Source: Sipunculus nudus (Eukaryota > Annelida > Sipuncula > Golfingiida > Sipunculidae). Taken from it: DNA of 64,000 nucleotides. The notes under the pieces are model-generated. The model made no database searches. It was not told the origin of the DNA and saw nothing but the letters and a program-made list of their open reading frames with translations. Positions 43,266 through 49,010 of the stretch are shown here, piece by piece. The position numbers and the translations under genes are program-made. The DNA is taken from assembly GCA_026874595.1 (NCBI GenBank), contig CM049317.1, forward strand, positions 35,866,901 through 35,930,900, given 5' to 3'. The number at the start of each line of letters is the position of its first letter. Positions within the stretch are counted from its first letter, which is position 1.

Positions 43266-44778
43266 ATAATGTAAATGTATAAAAATTATAAACTTGAAAA
43301 AATTTGATGTAATAAAAATAATGAAGATCTAATACAAACATTTGTTTATTATTTTCCTGCCTCAGCAGAATGTGCAATAAGCCATTGGCTTTGTTTGTCC
43401 TGTATGTATATACAGAGGTGTTATTATTCCGACCACTCCCCCCCCCCCCCCCCCCCCCCACCATTGTTTCCTTGCACTATGCACTGGGGACATTAGTTTT
43501 ATTGCAAATGTATAAAATGTTTTAAATTAAAAAAAAATTAGTATACTATCAGAAAAAAAAATTAAGAACTAACTGAAACATATTCTTGTCTCAGGAGAAT
43601 GTAACATCAAGTGGTCAGCTCTGCCTGTCCATCATCTCTCTGTTTATCATTAAGTATGTATTAATTATGATTTTTTTTTCCTATAAGCACTGTTGAAATA
43701 ACTTCCATAGGCAGTATGTATATGGATTTAAGCTATTATAGTCTAAAATTTGAAAGCAACCTATACATTCAGATATGTAATATTGCAAATGTGTACAATT
43801 TATAAACCTGAACTTGAAAACAAAATTTTGATATAATAAAAAATTGAGGATCTGATGCAATCATTTGATCGTTATTTTCCTGCCCAGCAGAATGGGAGAT
43901 AAAGTGATCAGCTTTGTTGGTCTACCAGTCAGCCTGTACATTTTTAAATATTCAGCACTTGTGAATCAACTTTTTTATTTGTAAGCACTGTTAAATTAAA
44001 TTTCATGTCCTGTATGCATGTGCAGAGATGCTGCAACTCCCACCATCCCCCCCCCCCCCACCCACCAAGTCCTTGCACCTGTACAGTGATGACATTTAGT
44101 TATTATTGCAACTGTATACATTTTATAAAATTAAAAAAAAAACATTCCTTACTCATCAATACAAACTTAGCATATCAACTAACCATGGCCTATATTACCT
44201 TTTCCTCTCAGACATTATCTCCATTTATTATTAATTTAGATTTTTACCTTCAAAGTCAACTTCTGCTGAGCACCGTGACCCATGGGTCCCTTCTTTCATT
44301 AAAATATATCACTGGTATCAACTTTTATTTTCAATAACTTGATGATTATGAATAAAATGACAGGAAGTTCTCAGCTCATATTTCACTTTTGTTGCAGGTG
44401 AGAGATGTCCTCAAAGGTACATTAAAGTTTACAACCAACATGTTGGACAAGGATGAGATCACTATAAAAGACAACTACTACAGGGACGACATGGCGTCCT
44501 CGCAGGCCAGCAGTGCAGCCAGCAGTCAACAGAGCTCTCCAGCAAAGCTGCGACCACACGACTACATAGCAAAGAACCGAGGGCTGTTTTACATGGATAG
44601 CGGGGAGACGTCCAGCGATCTGGACAGCCCCGAAAATGTACACATTCCAGAAGGTGCAGCAGCTGATTATAAATACAGGGACGAACGGCGGGAGATAGAG
44701 CTGGCAGAACTGGAGAACAAGAAAAGGCAGAACGGAGCAAACCATGTGGCTGGTGGCCAGTCTCCCATGCATCAGTAA
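7354..44778 (+). CDS. TBC1D5: TBC1D5-like Rab GTPase-activating protein, complete, 19 coding exons
   Basis: Joining the exons listed separately gives an uninterrupted 800-aa protein with consistent phases. Human TBC1D5 is about 795 aa. Visible landmarks are an LIR-type core W83-x-x-L86, the start of the TBC domain near GKLRSSRFRS (about residue 103), an NNPLSQ turn (164-169), the Arg-finger motif I188-x-x-D191-x-x-R194, the Gln finger YxQ ending at Q229 followed by GMHELLAP, then RWVRLLFGREFP and DYIFLAMLLY late in the domain. The C-terminal region has a conserved helical segment (ISYLQGRLNEFE, then LALAGLKQVRDVLKGTLKF). In known TBC1D5 the protein inactivates Rab7, binds VPS29 through the NPL leucine and LC3 through LIR motifs, and acts on endosomes and autophagosomes. 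The function here is inferred from that family. An upstream noncoding exon must exist, because exon 1 begins at a splice acceptor, but I could not place it. Exon 7 has two alternative versions. Confidence 0.93.
7901..7946 (+). repeat. Tail fragment of the hairpin-headed repeat family
   Basis: AGCTGACTGCTGTGACCCAT followed by GGGTCCCTTGTTT is the family ending without its head, in TBC1D5 intron 1. Confidence 0.5.
8420..8558 (+). CDS. TBC1D5: TBC1D5 exon 2
   Basis: The acceptor is ttgtcacag and the donor GTACAA. It encodes residues 34-79, an acidic, Pro/Ser-rich disordered linker (DEYVDVEDDLQGAASAP...). It enters in phase 1 and leaves in phase 2, which fits both neighbours. Confidence 0.85.
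9172..10729. mobile_element. TA-flanked DNA transposon remnant with 28-bp perfect terminal inverted repeats
   Basis: The left end (9172-9199) and right end (10702-10729) are exact reverse complements over 28 bp (ATACCGTAGATCCGCG..., then TTTTGCCGCCGC), with TA at both outer edges. The interior has more CpG than its surroundings and contains two diverged direct copies of about 250 bp, 9778-10032 and 10043-10300, sharing TTCCGTAATC, CATATATTATGATCAGCA and TTAAAGGCGCAAG-type phrases. No transposase frame is present, so it is non-autonomous. It sits in intron 2. Confidence 0.75.
11698..11806 (+). CDS. TBC1D5: TBC1D5 exon 3: LIR-type motif and start of TBC domain
   Basis: The acceptor is attacag and the donor GTAGAG. 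It encodes residues 80-116. SGEWTRLFTKPNYMSVLRSY carries the W83-x-x-L86 core, aligned with the EWEELF LC3-interacting motif of human TBC1D5. GKLRSSRFRSVCWK opens the TBC domain and is nearly identical to the vertebrate sequence. Confidence 0.95.
12025..12065 (+). repeat. Short AGATA-rich pentamer array
   Basis: Repeats of AAGAT/CAGAT give several AGATAAG (GATA-factor-like) words, about 70 bp before exon 4. It is a microsatellite; a regulatory role is speculative. Confidence 0.6.
12132..12221 (+). CDS. TBC1D5: TBC1D5 exon 4
   Basis: The acceptor is gtgtttacag and the donor GTGAGA. It is 90 nt, phase 0 to 0, residues 117-146 (LYLEVIPEDRSQWLEKTRIW...). It aligns with the human segment containing LPQDKSQW. 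Confidence 0.92.
12605..12654 (+). repeat. 21-bp inverted repeat (hairpin) in intron 4
   Basis: The arms 12605-12625 and 12634-12654 are complementary at 20 of 21 positions, with an 8-base loop. Confidence 0.75.
12972..13049 (+). CDS. TBC1D5: TBC1D5 exon 5: retromer (VPS29) binding turn
   Basis: The acceptor is tttgttgacag and the donor GTATGT. It encodes residues 147-172, phase 0 to 0. It contains LNNPLSQ. The leucine of NPL (L167 here, L142 in human) is the known anchor in the VPS29 hydrophobic pocket, so retromer binding is probably conserved. Confidence 0.93.
13050..15381. other. Intron 5; nothing recognised
   Basis: This is a 2.3-kb intron. The stretch 13620-14060 is less AT-rich than the rest and might be an old insertion, but I see no ends, frame or family. 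Confidence 0.4.
15382..15449 (+). CDS. TBC1D5: TBC1D5 exon 6: Arg finger
   Basis: The acceptor is tgtttttcag and the donor GTGAGT. It encodes residues 173-194 and the first two bases of codon 195. It begins SPWNQFFLDNELR and ends IKQDVIR, the IxxDxxR Arg-finger motif of TBC domains, with catalytic R194. It leaves in phase 2, which both exon 7 versions accept. Confidence 0.94.
16121..16223 (+). CDS. TBC1D5: TBC1D5 alternative exon 7a (mutually exclusive with 7b)
   Basis: The acceptor is tttttctcag and the donor GTTAGC. It is 103 nt, phase 2 to 0, residues 195-229. The peptide begins TYPKFEFFHRDHIRALL and ends DVSYRQ, supplying the Gln finger as its last codon. It shares 16 of 35 residues with exon 7b by my count (T, P, E, FF, VDILF, A, K, N, V, Y, Q) and is somewhat less like the vertebrate exon than 7b. 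If followed by 7b, translation reads TTT CCC TGA and stops. Confidence 0.82.
17923..18025 (+). CDS. TBC1D5: TBC1D5 alternative exon 7b (mutually exclusive with 7a)
   Basis: The acceptor is ggtttctttcag and the donor GTTTGA. It is 103 nt, phase 2 to 0. The peptide begins TFPEIEFFQDSNLHEK and ends SVAYKQ. It is the closer match to the vertebrate segment (TFPE, FFQ, LFC, YKQ). It also ends exactly at the Gln-finger glutamine. It lies 1.7 kb downstream of 7a within the same interval between exons 6 and 8. Confidence 0.9.
18026..19344. other. Intron after exon 7b; an old dispersed repeat only
   Basis: Segment 18620-18750 resembles 5560-5690 (shared CCTCACAAACAAAA, GACATTCACAGT and related phrases). 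Nothing else was recognised. Confidence 0.4.
19345..19433 (+). CDS. TBC1D5: TBC1D5 exon 8
   Basis: The acceptor is gattttcag and the donor GTGAGT. It encodes residues 230-258. GMHELLAP, then FVLHCDHQAFLHASE, are almost identical to human TBC1D5, directly after the Gln finger. It enters in phase 0 and leaves in phase 2. Confidence 0.95.
20249..20685 (-). mobile_element. Penelope-like retroelement 3' fragment with inverted flanks
   Basis: Both edges carry the same roughly 50-bp sequence in opposite orientation (GTGAAATTCTCAACTCAGGG on the left, its near complement on the right). Read on the minus strand, the middle encodes CAKIQESDSVNVKRKVKEEL. This resembles the end of the GIY-YIG endonuclease region of Penelope-like elements, where a KILE-S/D stretch precedes KRRxKEA. 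The family assignment is from memory of that motif and is tentative. The inverted flanks are directly visible. Confidence 0.5.
20686..23973. other. Rest of intron 8; no gene seen
   Basis: AT-rich intron sequence. Apart from the G-rich tract at 23558-23590, no repeat ends or coding exons were recognised. Confidence 0.4.
23558..23590 (+). promoter_or_regulatory. Potential G-quadruplex tract in intron 8
   Basis: Five G-runs of three or more separated by 1-5 bases (GGGGGGTGGGGGG, TCTTA, GGG, AA, GGGG, TA, GGGG) satisfy the usual G3+N1-7 rule on the transcribed-RNA sense strand. Confidence 0.6.
23974..24024 (+). CDS. TBC1D5: TBC1D5 exon 9 (51 nt)
   Basis: The acceptor is tatgtttcag and the donor GTGAGT. 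It encodes residues 259-275. The peptide DSVKEMLNPEFIEHDA matches human VLNPEYLEHDA. It is very small and sits between introns of 4.5 and 7.5 kb. Confidence 0.92.
24397..24568. mobile_element. 172-bp pogo/mariner-type MITE
   Basis: It begins CAGTGGAACCC and ends GGGTCCACTG, imperfect terminal inverted repeats, and is flanked by TA at 24395-24396 and 24569-24570. The CAGTGGAACC end is typical of Tc1/mariner (pogo/Tigger-like) elements. It has no coding capacity. Confidence 0.7.
25167..25367 (-). pseudogene. Unrecognised coding-like fragment on the minus strand
   Basis: The minus strand is open for about 66 codons with a protein-like composition (SEPALMDFTKWLKKRPRTKA, then a Cys/His-containing stretch and DLTNLIPNK). 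There is a stop just upstream and no splice-consistent partner. It is probably a relic of a retroelement gag or similar. I do not recognise the family. Confidence 0.25.
25718..25925 (+). repeat. Inverted repeat pair, left copy
   Basis: This roughly 210-bp segment reappears as its reverse complement at 30665-30885. It contains a near-palindrome (CCTGTA...GGTACATTTGTAC...TACAGG). It could be one end of a long element or one of two short interspersed copies. Confidence 0.7.
25926..27173. other. Intron 9, no gene seen
   Basis: Very AT-rich sequence. A loose duplication around 26740-27000 shares CGTAAACAAAATATAATA-type phrases and GGGCCTGC/GGGCCCCGC words. No exon. Confidence 0.4.
27174..29818 (+). 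repeat. Hairpin-headed dispersed repeat, copy 2
   Basis: The head at 27180-27208 is almost identical to copy 1, with a run of CCGT units after it. The body matches copy 1 closely up to about 27840. A related body segment is then repeated at about 27930-28510 (both include a TTTGACCATGG or TTTCACCATGG word followed by CACGTTT). The tail lies at 29785-29818. The internal duplication makes it longer than copy 1. Confidence 0.6.
29992..30041. repeat. (AT)n microsatellite
   Basis: An almost pure TA dinucleotide run with one G interruption. Confidence 0.95.
30464..30632 (+). repeat. Purine (GA)-rich tract
   Basis: About 170 bases made almost only of A and G on the + strand, with few interruptions. 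It is a candidate for triplex (H-DNA) formation. Confidence 0.8.
30665..30885 (-). repeat. Inverted repeat pair, right copy
   Basis: Reverse complement of 25718-25925, with substitutions and small indels. The distance between copies is 4.7 kb, all within intron 9. Confidence 0.7.
31507..31579 (+). CDS. TBC1D5: TBC1D5 exon 10
   Basis: The acceptor is ctgttccag and the donor GTAAGC. It encodes residues 276-300, MFCQIMETVVPWYMSRE..., aligned with human FSQLMETAEPWF. It enters in phase 2 and leaves in phase 0. Confidence 0.92.
31823..31894. repeat. (AT)n microsatellite beside a MITE
   Basis: An AT run with G and TTT interruptions ends directly at the left TA of the element at 31896. Confidence 0.95.
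31896..32199. mobile_element. 304-bp TA-flanked MITE
   Basis: The ends CCATATGTGACATAATGAG and CTCATTATGTCAAATACGG are inverted repeats with few mismatches. TA lies on both sides (31894-31895, 32200-32201). This is Tc1/mariner-like by target site; the family is not recognised. It lies in intron 10, about 160 bp before exon 11. Confidence 0.7.
32358..32524 (+). CDS. TBC1D5: TBC1D5 exon 11
   Basis: The acceptor is tgttgatcag and the donor GTAAGG. It encodes residues 301-355. It includes TKLTRIHDYLLKKYDLDLH and RMEIAPQIYG, both strongly conserved in the family. Phase 0 to 2. Confidence 0.95.
33299..33441 (+). CDS. TBC1D5: TBC1D5 exon 12
   Basis: The acceptor is tgtatttcag and the donor GTAAGT. 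It encodes residues 356-403: RWVRLLFGREFPMQDLLVLW and VDYIFLAMLLYLRE, the C-terminal lobe of the TBC domain. Phase 2 to 1. Confidence 0.96.
33930..34440 (+). repeat. Diverged tandem repeat in intron 12
   Basis: Three units of roughly 130-150 bp share CATATTTAATGAGGTCAGAG or close variants, then GTCAC and a GTGATAACTTA-like phrase followed by AAACTCA. Each carries an AGGTCA half-site. Confidence 0.6.
34829..34935 (+). CDS. TBC1D5: TBC1D5 exon 13
   Basis: The acceptor is ctttatacag and the donor GTAAGT. It encodes residues 404-439 (LTSDYASCLKCLMRYPPVGD and KALYLREPS), the end of the conserved TBC region. Phase 1 to 0. Confidence 0.93.
35245..35323 (+). CDS. TBC1D5: TBC1D5 exon 14
   Basis: The acceptor is ttggttttag and the donor GTAGGT. 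It encodes residues 440-465 (QHQRPPNYMYQANMSS...). It lies just after the TBC domain and is less conserved. Phase 0 to 1. Confidence 0.85.
35669..36446 (+). repeat. 233-bp tandem triplication with an inverted microsegment
   Basis: Nearly identical copies start at 35669, 35902 and 36135. The third is broken at about 36230: a 23-base stretch (36231-36253) is the reverse complement of the matching part of the unit, after which the unit restarts at about 36254 and continues to about 36446. High identity implies a recent event. It lies in intron 14. Confidence 0.85.
36705..36881 (+). CDS. TBC1D5: TBC1D5 exon 15
   Basis: The acceptor is tgctctcag and the donor is GTCTGG, weak at +3. It encodes residues 466-524, a basic Ser-rich linker (SGLSSLTRRFNTGRPGSLS). 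The frame stays open across the donor to a stop at 37319-37321, so an unspliced transcript would read into the 48-bp minisatellite. Phase 1 to 1. Confidence 0.82.
36893..40785 (+). repeat. 48-bp minisatellite, about 80 units
   Basis: The consensus unit is TGTAATATTGTTAACACACT then GTCACACTCAAATCAGTCTC and AAAATGGC. As 48 is a multiple of three and one frame has no stop, it produces long artefactual open frames (MAVILLTHCHTQISLK per unit). Variants include AAAACACTG, a shortened unit with CACAGTCACATTC, and a GTTACTGGACTGTCGTATTC unit. Blocks of several units are themselves repeated (for example 37081 onwards at 37365 onwards, and 38610-38765 at 39285-39430). It begins 11 bp after exon 15 and fills most of intron 15. 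Confidence 0.95.
40884..41200 (+). repeat. Degenerate tRNA-derived SINE-like sequence
   Basis: The first about 60 bases resemble a decayed tRNA: an A-box-like TGATTTAGGGTAACAGC, then CACCTGACTCAAAAGCC and a B-box-like ATTGAATCTC. An unrelated tail follows. It is not a functional tRNA. Confidence 0.35.
41341..41609 (+). CDS. TBC1D5: TBC1D5 exon 16
   Basis: The acceptor is tgtcgtttcag and the donor GTGAGT. It encodes residues 525-614, a low-complexity Ser/Ala-rich linker (PKRGSASSLPALGETE..., SSAASMNGDMSPYDG) ending in the basic stretch RGKKSGRKQAKL. Phase 1 to 0. Confidence 0.88.
41829..41928 (+). CDS. TBC1D5: TBC1D5 exon 17: C-terminal helical region
   Basis: The acceptor is gtgtttacag and the donor GTAAGA. 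It encodes residues 615-647. LEHQISYLQGRLNEFEHMC matches human LEAQISFLQGQLNDLDAMC, and CAGKMDT follows. A short coiled coil is likely. Phase 0 to 1. Confidence 0.95.
42328..42407 (+). CDS. TBC1D5: TBC1D5 exon 18
   Basis: The acceptor is ttatttacag and the donor GTAAAT. It encodes residues 648-674, EILRQEVENEDELLLALAGL then KQ, aligned with human ILQENLEKEDQILVSLAGLKQ. Phase 1 to 0. Confidence 0.95.
42600..44300 (+). repeat. 5'-truncated copy of the hairpin-headed family, with internal duplication
   Basis: The start (about 42630-42770) matches 1769-1900 of copy 1. The end (about 44150-44300) matches 1948-2095, including the common tail. In between, a segment of about 150 bp at 43262-43410 recurs diverged at 43785-43940. 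It also holds (AT)n at 43208-43262 and poly-C at 43438-43459. It fills most of intron 18. Confidence 0.6.
44398..44778 (+). CDS. TBC1D5: TBC1D5 exon 19 (last coding exon, stop)
   Basis: The acceptor is cttttgttgcag. It encodes residues 675-800 and ends at TAA 44776-44778. VRDVLKGTLKF and DEITIKDNYY match the family, followed by a disordered acidic/Ser-rich tail. The C-terminal LIR known in human TBC1D5 (FTIV, a few residues from the end) is not visible. The tail instead ends in a charged stretch (RREIELAELENKKRQ) and SPMHQ. Confidence 0.93.
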   Translation: MRDVLKGTLKFTTNMLDKDEITIKDNYYRDDMASSQASSAASSQQSSPAKLRPHDYIAKNRGLFYMDSGETSSDLDSPENVHIPEGAAADYKYRDERREIELAELENKKRQNGANHVAGGQSPMHQ

Positions 44779-45572
44779 TGTTAACTAGTCACTGCTGAGG
44801 CTGCAGTTAATGTGTGTGCTGTCATGTGCTGTCATAATTGTGATTAATGCTGTGCTGAATGATTGAGTTGTTCTTACTAAGTGGACAAGTGCAATTTAGA
44901 TGTAATCAAAATGGAAATGCTGACATAAAAAAGAAGCAAAACTGTTATAAACTGTAGAGTGTTGCAGCAGTTTTATATCTTACCGGTATACTAGTTAATC
45001 TATGTTTAAATAGATACTGATACTGGTACAGCAACAACATGGCATTTTACATGCAGTCTCCTTTGCTTTTTCCAGATTTTTATGTCACAGGGACACTGAT
45101 ATAGTGACTGGTATAAGAAGTATTCTGGTTATGATATAGGACCCTCAGTAGTTAGAATCCCCATCGGGCAACATGTATCAGTTTATACACAGCATGATTA
45201 CAATAATCATATCCTTTGTGTCCAACACAAGTTAGATAATTAGTCTTCCTTACTTTGAAGTAGATGCCTGTCCATGCCAATGGCATTCATCCTTAATGCA
45301 TCCAGTAATATGCCCTTTTGAAATATAATACTTTATAAGGTAATAAAGTATTATAATTAAAAAGTCTCACAGAAATTTGCAAAAATCACCCACTTGAATG
45401 TACAAGTAGCTCACACATCAGATGACTTACTGTTTTCTGTGTCTGGACACTAAAGCTTTAAACCCTGAATCACATGTTGTCTTTGTCAATATCCATGTGT
45501 ATATCAACACAGCTTGAAATGTTTGGTGCATGCATTTAAGATATCTTTAAAGTCCATTGTGCTGTCAGCCCA
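44779..45572 (+). other. TBC1D5: Probable TBC1D5 3' UTR
   Basis: Sequence after the stop codon up to the first repeat copy. It has no open frame of note and includes an AATAAA at 45342. Confidence 0.4.
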
Positions 45573-46047
45573 TTTTTAGCCTAGCTGACTGAAAGTGAGC
45601 TTAGCCATAAGGACTGTTTTTTGTCCAATGGTCGAGCTAGTGAGCATTTACAGGGCACATTTTGTAGCCATTACAGCCAGAGTGTTTTGATATGAAATCA
45701 AGACTAAACTTTTTAGAATTTGAGGACCAAAAATTAGGTCATTATAAACTCATTCCTGTGATATAAAGACCAAAAAGTATATTGTCACCATTGCAAAAAG
45801 TGAAATGTAAATATTGTTATCTTTACTATTAACAGCAAACTGATTGGGTTCACTGCAAGTTTTTATGAAGCTGATTCAGGGCTTTAACTTCAAGTGTATG
45901 GATTTGAGTAGTAGTCCCACACTGCATATACAGCCAGGCTAATCAGATGAGTATCATGACCCATGGGTCACTTTTGTTTGTGGGTCACCTGTACCTATTC
46001 AGATTCTGAATTTATGAGAATCTAATTTCTTGTAAGCTTAAAATAAA
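45342..46047 (+). promoter_or_regulatory. TBC1D5: Candidate polyadenylation signals of TBC1D5
   Basis: AATAAA hexamers occur at 45342-45347 and 46042-46047, the first ones I noticed after the stop codon. The first lies before the repeat copy at 45573-45979 and so is the more likely end of a short 3' UTR. Transcript data would decide. Confidence 0.3.
45573..45979 (+). repeat. Hairpin-headed repeat, copy 3 (short)
   Basis: Head TTTTTAGCCTAGCTGACTG, tail ending ATGACCCATGGGTCACTTTT. About 400 bp and more diverged than copies 1 and 2. Confidence 0.6.
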
Positions 46048-48928
46048 TGAATATTCATGTGAGAAATGTCTATTTTAAGCTTTGCCATTTCCAGTTTGTT
46101 CAGTGAACATATGTAATGTGTCTTTCACCAAAGACTTTTTCATCAACAGGGATTTCTGTGGTGATTAATGTTATTTTTGTATATATACATGTACAGATCT
46201 CTCAGAACATTGTTAGGTCATGCTTTTCACAGTGCAGTAGTTATTAGTGGTATATATTGTATGTGGTATAGTGTTATAGGTGAACACAAGTCTGGTGTTG
46301 TGGCACCTTGCATTATTTCCTGAAGCTGTGTTAGTCTAGATGATCAGTAGTAACTTTGTAGTGCAAGGCTGAAGACATACCTTCACAGCAAGAGACCTTG
46401 GTACAGAGAGAGGTTATCTATTTGATGAACTTAGGCATCAGCTTAAGAAAGGTATAGTGATAGTTTACTGTCAGCACAAAGGTAAAACTGAACTCATACA
46501 ACTAGTGGTGAACAGGCTTGCTTGGTGTAATGCTGCTGTCTGAATAGCTGTAGTGTAGTGATAGTAATCCTTAGTGTAGTGTAATGTGTAAACAAAAAAT
46601 TGGGGTAATCTTACATGTACTGCTGCTGCTGTAATGATGTGGTATAGAGAATGGAGCAGGCATGTCTAGAGGTTATGTGTACATACCGGTATACATGTAT
46701 TACAAGCTTTCCTCAAGAGTCATAATGAGTGCCATAATGTGTATAAGTATACCTAACACAACATGATACACTGAATGTTGTAATAGTATGCTTGTGTGAA
46801 ATGTCAAAAGATCTTCACAAATTGATTGCTTTCACTGATAGATTGTTTGGAAATATGTAAATATTTTAGTCAGTGATACCATCTGAAATGTACAAATGGT
46901 GATTACTTTTTTTTCTTAGGTGTTATATGTTGTTTCCATGACGTAAAGTATACCATGGCTTGTATGTAAAGTTCCTTTGGCTCAGTCAAAATCTGTCACC
47001 TCGTGCTGCTCATGAATATTTTATTTGTCCCCAGTGGGTGAGTTTTAAGAACAGGTCACCAATACATTTGCTGAAAAAGTAAATTTTGATTTACTTGAAA
47101 ACTTTGTATTCTCAATACATAATCGCCCAGATAGTGGCACTACCTGTTGTTAGTCTCGAAAACAAAGAAACCATCAAAGCTATGGTACATTTTCTAGGTT
47201 GGCTGTAGAAGGTTGTCAGTTCATTCTGCATGCATAGTTGGTTTGCCTTTTATTTGAAAAAAAATAATTTTTTTTGCATCAGCTGACTTTCTGTCATGCA
47301 GAGCTACAGTGATTGATTTTTCCCTGCCATCCTTTTCTCTTGGCCTCTTACTGCACTGGCCAGTAATCATAGACAATACATAATTCATGACAGTCATTAT
47401 TATTAGATAGTTTCATTTGATATTGATGGCATCAGCTTAGTACCTTAGTCACTTGTTTTTCTGTTTGCTACCAATTCAGATTTAGAGCAAAGAACCATAT
47501 GAAAGATCAGCTGCCACATAATTTGTTTATACTGAAAAAATGTGAGTAATCTTTAGGCCCATGCTAAAGATTTAGCAAAAGAAAAGAATAATACCTTCAA
47601 ATTCTCAGGGTTGATGGTGGTGGGTTCCTCGTTGTTTTATTGAAGATTTAAATTCTTTGTTATATTATGCAGACATTACTGTTTACTTACAACATTCCTT
47701 TTGTAATATCAAATGGTGATTCAAATGGTAATAATGCTATTTTAAAGCTCTTAGGTATTGAGTAGAATCTTTATGGCAGCATACTTTATGTCATGGCACA
47801 TTGGGTGCCAGTGGTAACTCTTGATTCTGGCTCATGACTGGTTGATCTGATGGTAAATTAGAATGACTGTGATACATCTTAAACCTTACCTTTATTTTGA
47901 ATAGTGTCTTTCTAAAGCAGAATGACAGAACAATAGCTGCTGGCCTGCAGACTGATGACACCCCTGCTGTTAAAGATCATTATGTGTAGTTCATAACAGT
48001 TAGGCGAGAAAAGTATATAAGTTCTACTAAAAAAAGGAACTTGCATGGGAGACTAACTCTAGATTTTGATTAGTTTTAGCTCTTATTTACAACTCGAATC
48101 TCTCTTTTGTTGCTTAAGGAACATGTAAACATAGCTATAAATTCAGACAGGTATTACCAATGAAAAATATTTTAGTACAACAACTGCTTGAAGGTTTCTC
48201 AGGGACCATTTTTTTACTTTTCTTCATTTCAGATTTTGTTATTATCTCAGTTTTGTGTAGAGTAAGTCCATAAAATCACAGAATCATGGTATTTTCTGTA
48301 TATAATCTGTGGATTGGCTTTGTCTGGGTATAAAATAAAAAATATGGTCATCAGTATGTTGGATGAGCCAAGAGAAGGGAGTTACAGAACCAGAACATTA
48401 AATACACTACTCTTTGTTGTTACCTTTATAAGATAAATTACTGTTAATATAAATATCCATGACCACAAATATCAACTGGGAATCTGCCTGGGCATTCAAT
48501 ATTATTTATTTTCACTATATTTAGGTTGTTGCTCAGCAGGGTAAATGCACCTACACATAAACAAACTTGGCTTTATTGGAGTGCTTACTGACATGCTCAC
48601 CTTTGCATCACTCAGCTTTCTTAACTTAAAAAAATGTGTTTTATGCAAAACAAAGGACTACCTAGACCCATAAAAAGGTCACAAACAGTAGTACAGTTGA
48701 ACTCACAGTGCAATTTTACGCAGAACACTTCATTGAGTACTTTGCAGATAAATGATATTGCATACCATTGAACTTCTGCTGATTGCTCAAAGAGAATTAT
48801 ACATCCATGCTAATACATCAGATCAGTCATTAGGGAGGCTGTGTCAAACATTTTCGTCAAAATCCTGGTAGAGACCATTAAAATTGATATCATAACAAAG
48901 TTATGAGGTTGTTATGAGGCAGAGTTAG

Positions 48929-48929
<1 letters not shown>
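45980..48929. other. No gene seen; possible extended 3' UTR
   Basis: AT-rich and largely non-repetitive. It contains isolated TGTAAATA and TGTATATA words (Pumilio-type) and AATAAA at 46042 and 48334. Whether it is transcribed cannot be told from sequence. Confidence 0.35.

Positions 48930-49008
<79 letters not shown>
48930..49008. repeat. (AT)n microsatellite, 79 bp
   Basis: An uninterrupted AT dinucleotide run, the longest pure one in the window. Confidence 0.97.

Positions 49009-49010
<2 letters not shown>

Noticed and set aside
44422-44772. Minus-strand open frames of 92-116 codons
   Set aside because: They are shadows of TBC1D5 exon 19 on the opposite strand.
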